Part shown: piece by piece, positions 24,201 through 34,375 of the stretch
Numbering within the stretch: position 1 is the stretch's first letter
Layout: each line of letters opens with the position of its first letter
Origin: Hyaloscypha bicolor E
Lineage: Eukaryota > Ascomycota > Leotiomycetes > Helotiales > Hyaloscyphaceae
Direction: 5' to 3'
DNA length: 64,000 nt
Assembly: GCF_002865645.1 (NCBI RefSeq)
Contig: NW_020194555.1
Span: 1,488,001-1,552,000 of the forward strand
The notes under the pieces: generated by a model
The model's database searches: none
Seen by the model: only the letters and a program-made list of their open reading frames with translations
Told to the model about the DNA's origin: nothing
Position numbers and translations under genes: made by a program

Positions 24201-25312
24201 AGCCACCTCTATTGGGACTTGAGCAAGATATCGATTGGCGGAACCCTGCGGGAGTCCCGCCCTTACCAGAATACCGTGCTGCGGTAGACGATAATCAGGG
24301 AAGATTAGCTGCCCTGCAAGAAAGAATGGCCGATAGGACGAGGCTTCGCAGAGCAGGGCCTGTCAAGAACGAAGCGCAGCCGGAGGACGACTTGTTGCAT
24401 GCGGCGGCATTGCGACAACACATTACACAAGCGAAGGCAGCACGACAGCTGGCACAAGCGCAAGCAGCACGACAGCTAGCACTCGGGCAACAATTTAGGC
24501 AAGCTCGGGCAGCTAGGGAGATGGTATTGCCAAATGTCGTGCTCCCCGAAGCACCGCAGCCTCTTCCGAGACAAGTCCTGGGTGATGCGGTTGCTAACGC
24601 AGTGGAAGCCAGGGAGGCACGTGATGCTGAAAGAAGACGGCGACTTGAGGAGCAAGTGGGCAAGGTGGCAGTAAATCTACGAATGGCAAGATTGAGGGAG
24701 ATTGCACAAAAGAATGAACGTAATAACGAGGACGAGAGCAAACGCCGGCTCCGTGAGCAGATGGATAGGATCCAGGCCTTGCAGGACAGGGCGCGAGCTA
24801 TCGGTCAAGACGGAGGCGAAGATGTGCGCCCTCGTAATGAGCGGCCGGAGAGACTGCGCCAACGGCTCGGGAATCAGAACAACGCCAACAATGAAGCAGG
24901 TGGATCGAACAAAGACGGCAACAATGCAGCTGCAGATGACGGACCGCCGCTTCTTCGAGGAACGCATTACCGAATCCGTCGACCAGAACAGCCACCAGCA
25001 GCTTTACCGCAGCCGGCAGCGGCGTTACGACAGCAGCAAATTCTCGACCACGAAGAGAGGAGAATCGAGCGATCGCAGCTAATGGCAAGATTGCGAAGAG
25101 AGCAGGAGAATGACGAGGCTGCTACGGCGAAAAGACTGGCGAGGCTTCGACAGAATGGGGCTGCAGCTGCTGCACATAGTCCTCGACATCGACAGGGACA
25201 AGTTGTTGATCTCCTATCCTCCTCCCCGGAGGCCAAGAAAAAGGCAAGGCTTTTCGACATGGCTGATGAAGCCGACGATGAGGAGGACGAGGACGAGGAC
25301 GAAGAATGGTAG
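21245..25312 (+). CDS. RBR E3 ubiquitin ligase, RNF216/TRIAD3-like, with long C-terminal tail
   Basis: Five exons: 21245-22038, 22219-22776, 22826-23502, 23669-23857, 23946-25312; 1194 residues, all junctions in frame with GCTAAC/ACTGAC-type branch sites. The start is the ATG in AGCCATGA at 21245. The N-terminus has an acidic SUMO-interaction-like motif (VIDLISEDED), then a helical region. RING1 begins at CVCCFGDY (residue ~391). The IBR holds CPFC, CQAPDCEKISCRLC. RING2 begins CNKCGTPFIKEEGC, with the probable ubiquitin-accepting Cys at 566. This arrangement is that of RNF216-type ligases, which take ubiquitin from E2 onto the catalytic Cys before transfer. The last ~450 residues are Pro-rich, then Arg/Gln/Ala-rich coiled coil, then a second SIM-like motif (VVDLLSSSPE) and an acidic end (EEDEDEDEEW). 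Two SIM-like motifs suggest a SUMO-targeted role (inference). Confidence 0.88.
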
Positions 25313-26470
25313 GGACTGAATAATAAATTGGTGCTTTTATTTGCGTTTGTTATTTGCCGGCTGGGAAACAGAAACAGCTTGGGCAGGGCATGGCAGGCGT
25401 TCAGCATACATACATACTTTCTGATACCCCTATGTAGCATTTTCTTTGAGAGCAAGCATACGGGGCATCTCAGCAAGGGTGAGCGTGGCGTCATGGGCTG
25501 TAGGGTTTCCTAGCGAGCGAGCGAGTTCTTTCACTTATTTACATAATCCAGTAATGAATCACGTGCAAATAAATCACAGGTTCCTTAACCCCCTTCTTGT
25601 GCGCTAAAATTGCAGTGCATGACTCACTATCAGATCGTTCTCCCGGTGAGACATAGTCCACACTAGCGGCCGCATAGATTATCCCCAATTCAGCAAATAA
25701 GAACAAGATTCCTCCAATCATCCTTTTTGTATCTACAGTATGCGGCCGCCCGCGTGGAGTACCGGTATGTCTCACTGGACGCAAGACCCAATCCTTCATA
25801 TATTCGCTTCAAGCAACATCAGCCTCACAGTCCGAAGCGCCAACAGAAATATTCCCACTACAACAACACACCCGGCTCCGCCGAGTCGCAATTCAATTTA
25901 ATTCCCGCTCCTTGTATTATGCCAGTTCTCCCAACTGCACAAATGCGACGGCAAACTTGGACGAGAAGGAAAACTCCTCTCCTGCACGAAAAGTTGATCC
26001 CGCGATTTCATAGGGGGGTGGGGAAGGCATGGCGGCACCAGCGAATATGTCGTTGACAACTTGCCTTGAAGCCCTTGAAGCCCGAATCCTCCAATCAGAA
26101 GGGGGAGGGAGTTCCTCGATATGTTTCTAGTTGTCTCCCTGGCATTCGGCTGATCGAGAAGGCACAGTGTGTAGTTGCCGTGTTCAACGCTTTTACGTGA
26201 TTCTCTGGTTCTCTACATGCTGTGCTGTAAAAATGAACATCCATCCATCCCATCAACCATCAAACCACCACGCAGCTCTTGCAGTGATGTGTCACGCCGC
26301 CCACCCATCCACCCATCCATCATAATCGGCCGTCAAGAAGAAAGGGAAATGTTCTGTATTAAAGGGGGAACGGGGTATGGTGAACGAATGAACAGTGTCG
26401 AAAAGGAAGAGATCTACGAGGGGAATCGCGGGTATGTACCAATTGAGAAGCGGGTCAGGGAACAAGAAAC
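25313..26470. other. Convergent intergenic region with short repeats
   Basis: Lies between the ends of the RBR and importin genes. It contains an imperfect inverted repeat (listed separately) and a CCATCCATC-type microsatellite stretch near 26.24-26.32 kb. No coding sequence is supported. Confidence 0.5.
25643..25778. repeat. Imperfect inverted repeat carrying GCGGCCGCATA
   Basis: Left arm 25643-25676 and right arm 25739-25778 share GTGAGACATA at the outer end and GCGGCCGCATA at the inner end in inverted orientation, with a few extra bases in the right arm and a ~62-nt spacer. Possibly a degenerate MITE or a large stem. No clear target duplication. Confidence 0.5.
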
Positions 26471-29400
26471 TCAAGCACCCTGCGCCAACTCCTGCAGCTT
26501 CCCCTTCTCCTCTCCACTCAAAGCCTCATACAACCCATTGAAATCCGCAATGTTCTCTCTCCCAGCGCGGATAAAAAACTCCGTCAGATAAGCTTGCGTC
26601 TCGTCATCTCTCTGTCGCATGAAACTGCCTTGTCCTTCGCCGTACGCCATGAGTTCGGCTTTTGTCGTCCCGAGACCGAGGTCGAGAGTGGAAGGCACGT
26701 CTTCCCAACCGTCGTCGGAGGCCCCTTCGTCGGCGTACTCGGCGGCTGCTTGGGCGGCTGTCGCGGCGTTCGCCATTCCCGAGGCGGATAGGAGCTCTTC
26801 GATGAGGACTTTAAGGATTTTTAGGGGGGCAGGGATGATGGTGAATTGGTCGGGATCTGGCGCTGTTAGTTTAGTTTAGAAGGAGGGGGGAGGGAGAGGC
26901 GATTTACTGAGTTTGGCTTTTGAGCGGGTCATAATTCGATCACTGACTGGGACGATCAAATCGCCCTTTACCATTGTTTGGACGACTCGTGGGTCGTTGA
27001 GAGTAAAGACTTTGGACAAGGCGATGACACTGGCCCAGGTTAGTAAGACGATAAGAAAGGGGAGGGAAGGCTTACTTTTGACGAATCTCATCGTATCCGG
27101 CAAAGTTGATCGAGTTTTCGAGCCATTTGCTGAGTACAACTTGGAGTCCATTTTGGCCATTGATCTCAATCTGTGACAAGAACTCAACAACGTCGTGGGC
27201 ACCGACCAAAGACAGGCGGGCGAAGACCAGAATGAGAGATTGGATGAATGGTGCGGCTTCAGCAGTGGCCAACCGTGAAGCAACAGCTCGCAACAGCTGC
27301 TCCAAATAAGGACCAAGACGCTCTTGGCCAGCTTTCTCGACGAGTTCTGCTGCAAGACCGCCAACTTCTGAAGCAGCATTGTCCTCGATTGTGGGGCCAA
27401 GAAGCTTGTCGATGATAATCAAGCAGACTTCAAGACCGGACCTATTCGAATCGTCGTGCCATGCGAAGACTTGTTGATGGCCGTGCATGAGCATGAATTT
27501 GATTGCCTCAACACCTGGCCGTAGAACACCTCCCTCAGTAGTAGCCATGAGCAGTCGGTTGAGCTTAGGCAGAGCTGCTGCCACATATCCTGGTGGCAGA
27601 GGCTCTGAACCATTCTCGGTGAGGACTGCGAGTAATTCGGTGGCAAGCTCAATCAACGGATTATCACCCGTCATATTTCCGACATCAAATGCCCCAGTCA
27701 GGGATGGCAAAACCTTTGCACACAATACAGTGTATGAATCTCCACCAGCCAAGGCGCCAACAATCTCCTCGAATGTTTCACTGACCAACATGGTCAACAT
27801 GAAGTTTGATGCTCCATGCTTGGCAAGAACGAAGAGTAGATCAAGTGCTCCACTGTCGCCTTCGATGGTGATCCTTGAATCAAGTCCAATGGCAGCGCGT
27901 AATGATTCGACCAATGTAACAAGAAGGTCGTCTGCATCTTCGAGATCCGTGAGGTCCTTTGCGTACAAAAACTCCGAGATCGATGCAACGATCGGAAGCT
28001 GACGATCAGCCGGAACAGTGCGCGCCTTGATAAATCCCTGAAGAGCTTTGATGCAAGAAACCTTGACGACTTCGGCCTCGTCATGGTTCACACTCTTAAT
28101 GGTGCGGTCAAGCAAACCAAGAGCGACATCTGGGAGACTTTGGACAAGGATACCCGCCACCAAATATCCTCGAGCACGGAGAAGGTGCTCATCCTCTCTA
28201 TTGATAGCGTAATCGATCAATCCCAAGTAAGCACCAGCAACCTCGGGTTGAACCGTCTTGTCTACATCCAAGAAATCGTTCATGAGTTGGGTCAAGAGAA
28301 ACAAAGAAGCTTCTCTGGTCCTCCATGTTGCACCCTCGGATGCAAAGAGGACTTGTGTATAGGCCAGAAGGCCTTCGAGAGCTCCTTGGTGAAGCCATTC
28401 CCCGAGTTTGATGAGTAAGTCGCCGCAAGCTGTACGCGCCGTATAATTCGCGGTGACAGATGTCTCCTCTGCCAAAAAGAGATTCACGTCAATATCCCAA
28501 AGATCTTCCTCTTCCTTGGGGATCTGTGCATATCCAACAGCCAACTTCATAACATCCATCACCCAAGGTGTTGCTGAAACTCCCGAGTGTTGTTGTATTT
28601 GCGACTCGAGCTCCTTCTGGACAGGAGGCGCTCTCAGACATGATTGCAAAAAGTCAAGCTCTTCCAGAACCAAAAAGTCCAAAGTATACGGCAATCCGTC
28701 AGCATCTTCCAGACGTCCTTGCTCGTCGTTATCCACGTACATATCCTTGTATGAACTTTGGAGGATCGAAAGCTCTTCCCAGGTCGCACTAAACAGAACT
28801 GGACTTTGCGGTAGTAGTAGCTGTGGGAAGACAGAACGAATCTTCATCAAAGTCTTGACAACTTGCAGCTTGAGGGCGATTATACCTCTCCAGGCGTCCG
28901 GCTTATCTTCTCTACCGCTCTCATATCCCTCGTCTCCGCCCTTTGGTCTAGCAGGCAATGACTTCTTCATAACTTCCATAAAGAATGGGGACCAGGCTGT
29001 CAAAGCTTCATCTGCAAAACCCTTGACTTCCGGTCCATGTTCGTCCTTCACCATATCCATAATATCAAATGTGCCACGGAAAACGGAAACTGCAAGAGCA
29101 CGCAGGAGTGGTTTTCGGGTTTCACTGACAGCCACATCGTAGACAACCTTGACAATGTCGCGTGCTACTGCAAAGAACTGGTCTTCACTGAGGGAATCAT
29201 CGACGAGATCTGAAAGCACTTTGAGTGCCCCGTGTAATTGGAAATCGGTAGCATTTGGGATGAGGTGAAGGAGAGCTGGGAGAAGATTTGGCCATTGGTC
29301 TGGAAAGTCGACATTTGCGATTTTGCTCACAACGTAACTACAAGCCATCCATTAACCAAAGTTAAAGCTTTGAGCCGGTTTGAGACATACCTAGCTGCGC

Positions 29401-29734
29401 TCTTAATTTTCCTATCCGCATCACCACTTGTTGCCAATTCCAGCATCTGTATCCTCAGTTGCTCCTTGGTCTGGTCACTAATGGGCACGACCACACCGTC
29501 CTCGTTCTCCCCACTCCAATTCTTCTCCACAAAGGTCCTCAATAGCAGCAACGCGGCCTGTCTGATCTCCCCGCTTACGCTCGAGTGGGTTGCAATAGCG
29601 GCCAAACTTCCAGGAAATGCGGGATTGCTCTGCGCGTGCTGCAGATGCTCCTCCGCCTGCTTGCGCGGTCCCTCGGCGGGAAGCTGTGTATCCGCCAGCA
29701 GCTGCAGCAGCTGGTCTTCCATAGTTCCTGCCAT
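26471..29734 (-). CDS. KAP114: Importin-beta family karyopherin, Kap114/importin-9 type
   Basis: Four exons on the minus strand: 29734-29391, 29337-27076, 27029-26908, 26856-26471; 1037 residues, close to the usual ~1000. The N-terminus has the importin-beta start (QAEEHLQHAQSNPAFPGSLA) and the HEAT-repeat segment DFPDQWPNLLPALLHL. The body is helical HEAT repeats throughout. The acidic insert typical of this karyopherin is short (EDKPD, YVDNDEQGRLEDADG). Near the C-terminus is SDDGWEDVPS, then a GLYEALSGEEKGKLQ end that matches the family. Kap114/importin-9 carries histones H2A-H2B and TATA-binding protein into the nucleus; histone binding is inferred from family knowledge. The introns are 46-53 nt with GTATGT, GTAAGC and GTAAAT donors. 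Divergent from REV7, 313 nt between starts. Confidence 0.92.
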
Positions 29735-30047
29735 CCTGCCTTGACTGAATCCGAGTAGCTGTGCTCGAGAATTGCAGAGATTTGTAATGTGGAAGGGAAA
29801 ATTGGCGGGGATTGTTGTTTTCGTGGGGAGTTGTGGAAGCGTTTCGCCTTGAGAACACGCGAGGAAATTTTGAGGCGCGTGAAGTGGACGTGAACGCAGT
29901 CCCAATCGAACAGGCTGCCTCGACGTTCACTGTGCCACCACAAGCGTAAAAGAAGCATACGATATCTGATACGATACGCGTTTATGCGATGGGCTTGTGA
30001 GAAAAGAATTTGTCCATTAAGGGGCAGTGAAGTGACCCTCCAGCAAA
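29735..30047. promoter_or_regulatory. 313-nt divergent promoter, KAP114/REV7
   Basis: The two start codons face away from each other across this short region, so the genes must share it for transcription initiation. No unambiguous TATA box is visible. Confidence 0.6.
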
Positions 30048-30802
30048 ATGACGACCCCGCCAACCCTCACGAACTACCAGTCGATCCTCCAAACCTTCAC
30101 CGACTTTCTCACCGTCGCAATACACACGATCCTCTACGAGCGGGCTCTATACCCCTCCAATACGTTCATATCAACCCGCAAGTACAACTTTCCAGTCCGC
30201 CAAAACCGACATCCAAAGGTGTGCGCTTGGATCAATGACGCCGTCTCCAATGTCTCGACTCTCATGCTCAAAGGCACGGTCCGACGCGTTGTGGTCGTGA
30301 TTTACAACCAGGATTTGGAAGTGATGGAGCGTTATCTATTCGATGTTGAGAGATTTCCTGTAGTGGATCCTAAGGAAGCTTTGACGGAGTTTGAAGCAAG
30401 AGAGGGTCAAGGGGAGATGAAGATTAGTATTACGGACGTGGAAGAACAACTGAGAGCTACGATCCGGAGGTTGACATACGCCTGTAGCAAGATGGGACCC
30501 CTACCTGAAGGGTGTACATATACGGTTGCAGTGGAATTGAGGGATAAGGCGGATCCGCCAATTGGGGTAGGTTCATGAAATATTGAGGTAGAGAGACAGG
30601 TACTGATGTTCCATAGCATCCGCAGCCCTGGATCCCATCAGAGCCGAGCCTCCAGACAGGAGAGAAGGGCTCCAGTGAGAATATTGGGAGCGATTTGGGA
30701 GGCGTGAAGAGTACGCCGGTACGGTTGGTCGAAGCTGGGGAATTCATCCTTGAGACATGGGTGGAAGAAGGAAGAGCAAAATATCACGATGGTGGAGACT
30801 GA
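30048..30802 (+). CDS. REV7: REV7/MAD2L2, HORMA-domain subunit of DNA polymerase zeta
   Basis: Two exons, 30048-30566 and 30617-30802, with a 50-nt intron (GTAGGT, branch ACTGAT); 234 residues. The HORMA fold is recognised from the N-terminal helix (YQSILQTFTDFLTVAIHTIL), the YNFPVRQNRHPKVCAW-type strand region, and the safety-belt segment ending ILETWVEEGRAKYH. REV7 binds REV3 and REV1 and is needed for error-prone translesion synthesis; in animals it is also part of shieldin, which is not assumed here. Nuclear. Length is normal for the family. The start was chosen as the first ATG with AAAATGA context immediately before the HORMA helix. Confidence 0.92.
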
Positions 30803-31024
30803 ACGAATCTCACGACAATGAATCCAACGATGCGGAGCGGTACGGCCAATTCTCGAAAAACGACAGGCAGGGTTATAGAGCGGTCGAGCATTCCAGTCAG
30901 AGAGGCAAGAATTGGCCCGCGGTGGAAGAAGAATTGATAGGGATACTCATGAGAGATGGCACCAGAAGGAACGAGGGAATTCTTCGAATCTATGACAACT
31001 TAGATGTTGAATTGAGTTGTCCCC

Positions 31025-32123
31025 TCAGTTACAAATCTCCCCTGCTCGCAGTCGGTTCTCATCTCTGTCTCCAGACTTGGGCCTGGTATCTATACCCTCC
31101 CACCAAAGCACGTTCCTCGGCATCCCATCCTTCAAATTACCTTTCATGATCGGACGCCTCTTCTCCAAAAACGCCTTAAACCCCCCTTTTTTGTCCTCTT
31201 TGTCATGCAACTCCCACATCAACTCCGAAGCCAGCAGATGAACTCCCTCCGCCAATCCCGGATTTCTCCACATCATCTGACGCATTAGACACGTACTCGC
31301 CATCGAGGTCTGCGCTATTATCTGCTCTGCCAAGTCCAAAAAACGAGGAAGCACTTTTTGAGGGGAAGGGAGCAGTTCAGAGAAGAGATCACCAAATTGA
31401 GGCGATGAAGCGGAAGAGTCGAGCCAGTGGTGGTGAGGTATGAGGCACGTGAATGCCCCATGAGATGGGGAGAAAGAATGAAGACGCGGCTTCCATTACC
31501 ACGCCGCGTTGAGAGAAAACGAAGATTATTTTTGCTCCTTTCCATTCGAGGTGGATGGTCATTGGAAGAGTCATCGTTATTCCTTTCTGCGACTTTCGTT
31601 AGTGAGGAAAGGAGCTTAAAGTGAAGAATACTCCAATGGCTGGCCCCTGAATCGCTGCTATAGTTGGCTTTCGATATCTGTGGATAGCAAGTGCGACTCT
31701 TCCACCCCTATTTCTTTTCGTTAGCGACTACAATTCATTTCTCTGTTCTCTAATGGCAGTTCCACTGAGCACGTGTCAACTTTTCAGAACTTCCCCATCT
31801 CTATGCTCTTTCCCTGCAATTCCTTCAGTTCTCTCAAGTCCAATTCCCAAATCAGTACCTGCATAAAAGTTATTTCCTTTACTAGTTATAGTAATGGCCT
31901 TTACTCTGTTATCCTGATCCAGCGTATTGAATGCTCGGACGAGATCATGTTCCATGACTGAGGTGAACACATTGTTCTTCTCGATTCTGGGCATTCTGAT
32001 GATGGCCACTGGGGTGGCAGTCGATGAGGAATCAGGACGGTGCAAGAGTGTGATTTGTGAGAGGACTATTGGGGTTGAGTATGAGCGTGGCGGGGCAGGG
32101 GGGACAACTATTTTGGGTTTCAT
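31025..32123 (-). pseudogene. Enoyl-CoA hydratase/isomerase (crotonase) pseudogene
   Basis: Three minus-strand pieces in different frames cover a peroxisomal-type enoyl-CoA hydratase. 31776-32123 holds VAIIRMPRIEKNNVFTSVME and the oxyanion-hole region GNNFYAGTDLG (usually FCAGADL). Around 31.65 kb is [18 protein letters not shown]. 31389-31574 holds MTLPMTI...[10 protein letters not shown], and 31025-31354 holds the C-terminal LDLAEQIIAQTS...MMWRNPG. Stops and frame shifts separate them, and a plausible intron donor has been lost (TT instead of GT) near 31.62 kb. The intact enzyme hydrates 2-enoyl-CoA in beta-oxidation or amino-acid catabolism. It lies just downstream of REV7, on the opposite strand. 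Confidence 0.8.
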
Positions 32124-33359
32124 ATGTCATTAATCCTCTGGAACAAGGGGGCGGTTAAGTTGGAATATCAAAATCATTGGTCGGCCATCGCAAGCATGAA
32201 TTCTGTTTTGTCAATGAAGTTATCGAGGGTATCGAGGAGGGGTGCAGTTGTCGTAAACTTGAGGCTGCTGGCCTCGGCACAGCCCTCGGGAATAGCCTTG
32301 CAGCCCCGCCTTTGTCACACAAGAGTAACATCTTTTGCAAACCACTTCCATATAATCCACGACTGCGGATTGTTTCAAGCATCAATTCATCTGCGTTTCG
32401 ACTGCCGTGTGCATAGCTCATTGGAATCGCTTTCCCCATCGACGGATTCAATCACCGTTTTGAGGACTTCAAGTGGCATCGAGACCAGCTTTCATCACTA
32501 CGCTCTATCTTGCGCATCACAATCGAAAAGTGGCTTTCATTTGAAGGAACCTTCGTCTCGCCTGTCCTAATTTCTCTATGCTCTTGTTGTCAAGATCATT
32601 GTATCTTTACCCCTTTCTTCCAAGGTCAGCCTTGTCTTAGCCTTGCAGCGCCACCGCGGCCATGACATCATGACCCCCGTTTCCTCTCTACGGTCCCCAG
32701 ACTTCCTTTCTACTCATTATTCCATTCAATAATTATTCCCCCTTTGTAACTAACAAGCCTCCAATCATAATTCATCCAAAATCTCAGCACAAAACGCAAG
32801 GTCACCCTCCATGCTTGGTGGTCACGTTCAATATGCTAAAGGCTACACGGAAGAGACAAGTGAGATCCTCAGAACATCAAACCATTGCGTACTTGGGTTC
32901 AATAAATTGATACCGAGACAGTTGGCAACGTGACGGGATCAAAGGAGTGGCAGGAGAACGGGAAGAAGGATACACAGGAGGGAATCAACGAGATGAAAGT
33001 ACGGTTTCCCACTTTTTAATCTTGCTTCCAGGGGTTTTTTCCCTAGGGTATTTGATTGCTGACCCTGGGCCAAACAGGCAGCGAACGCAGCGAAGGCCTC
33101 GGAACCTGCAGCAAGCGGTATTGGCGGACGAGTTGAGGAGCTGGCTGGAAAAGCGGCGGGTTGTGAGGGTATGGAGAAGGAAGGATTGGAAAGACAGGAG
33201 AAGGCAAATTGATATAGGATGTAAAGCTAGGGATTACAAGTCCACTCTATACACTTGCGTGTGTTCTTTATATCAATTGTTAACCTGGCCGGGAAATTTG
33301 TGGATCCATTTCAGTGTTGCACAACTTGGGAAAGTGCCAGCGAGCCATTGTCAACAATG
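32124..33359. other. Intergenic, nothing recognised
   Basis: About 1.2 kb between two decayed enzyme genes. No motif-bearing frame was seen; part of it may be further decayed 5' sequence of the amidohydrolase remnant that follows. Confidence 0.4.
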
Positions 33360-33690
33360 TCATCCGGTTACAAAATAGCTTGGAAGGGTTTATTCCATAC
33401 TCTTCTGCGTCCCATGGTTTCAGGAATCTTTGATGCTTACCCGACGCTCAAGATTATTATAGGTATTGCGGGGAGGGATTGCCATCTATGCTGAGGAAGA
33501 TTGATCAGCAGATGAGGCATTTCGTTCTGCTGGCGGGCGAAGACGACGATGGAGGTGAATTAGGAGGACTTTTAGGTTACGACGAGGGGTGTGCAGGATA
33601 ATTGGACGCCGATGGAGACTTTGAGGAGTGTGGTAGAGGATCGAGTCATGTTTAGTGCGGATTGTCAGTCCTACAGTAGGATGATTTAGA
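33360..33690 (+). pseudogene. Amidohydrolase-2 family decarboxylase remnant
   Basis: Short in-order matches in different frames to the C-terminal half of the amidohydrolase-2/ACMSD family (for example aromatic-acid decarboxylases). These are GIFDAYPTLKIIIG at ~33.42 kb, GEGLPSMLRKIDQQM at ~33.47 kb, and NWTPMETLRSVVEDRVMFSA followed by DC at ~33.6 kb, the last being the conserved metal-ligand aspartate region. Frameshifts and stops separate the blocks, and the N-terminal HxH metal site is not recognisable upstream. Non-functional. Confidence 0.65.
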
Positions 33691-34375
33691 GATGACGGTT
33701 TGGTTTGGTAGGGTGCAGTTGACTGGGAGGACGAAGAGGAAGAAGAGGAAGATTGGGTGTGAAAATGCGAGGGCGTTGTTGGGGCGTCCAGCCTATAGAA
33801 AGTGACGGAGAACAAGTTTTGCACTTTCTCGCCCCACTTTTCTCAAATTTGTTAGTAGGCAGCTCCCGAAACGATCCCCCTTTTCGATAAGCGAGGTTCG
33901 ATAGCACTTCAAAAGTTCGGAACAAGAACGACTATCGGCTCAAAAAGGAGTATAACTTCAGTATAACTTCAGAATCTCAAAATAATTGAAACCGAATTCC
34001 AATTAATTCTAAGTATCCCTTTAGCTGATTGCAGATGAAGAATCAACAAATTATATGGGGTGATGCGGGGTTAATATTACCTGTTTCTGGTGTTCTACGG
34101 CAGTAAAATGCTGGCAATACTGCTGCTGTTGAACCGGCTGGTTGGGAGAGTTCAAGCCACCGCACAGGCTCCTTTGTGCCTTATCTCTCTTCTTTTCTTC
34201 TTTTCGATTCCATCATCTTACCGCCCCAGCTGCTGCCTAGTGTCTTGGCGGGGATGCGGCTGAGAGACAAAACGTCGGGACTTCCTGCTACTGGAGTGTT
34301 CTGTTAACCTGACTCAATTCTACGGACATCTGTACAGACTGTTTCTCCTGTCCCCATTTCCAAGTTCGTGTGGCG
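33691..34375. other. Intergenic, upstream of HET gene
   Basis: Contains a short direct duplication (AGTATAACTTC twice near 33.95 kb) and presumably the HET gene promoter near 34.2-34.37 kb. Nothing else recognised. Confidence 0.4.

Noticed and set aside
24295..24741. Minus-strand open frame rich in Cys/Ala/Ser
   Set aside because: Antisense to the RBR coiled-coil region; the cysteines arise from reverse-complemented Ala/Arg codons.
27487..28002. Plus-strand open frame of 171 codons
   Set aside because: Antisense shadow of the KAP114 coding exon; low-complexity Ser composition and no domain.
30757..31149. Plus-strand frame overlapping the REV7 end
   Set aside because: Out of frame with REV7, no domain; most likely REV7 3' untranslated sequence and antisense of the enoyl-CoA hydratase remnant.
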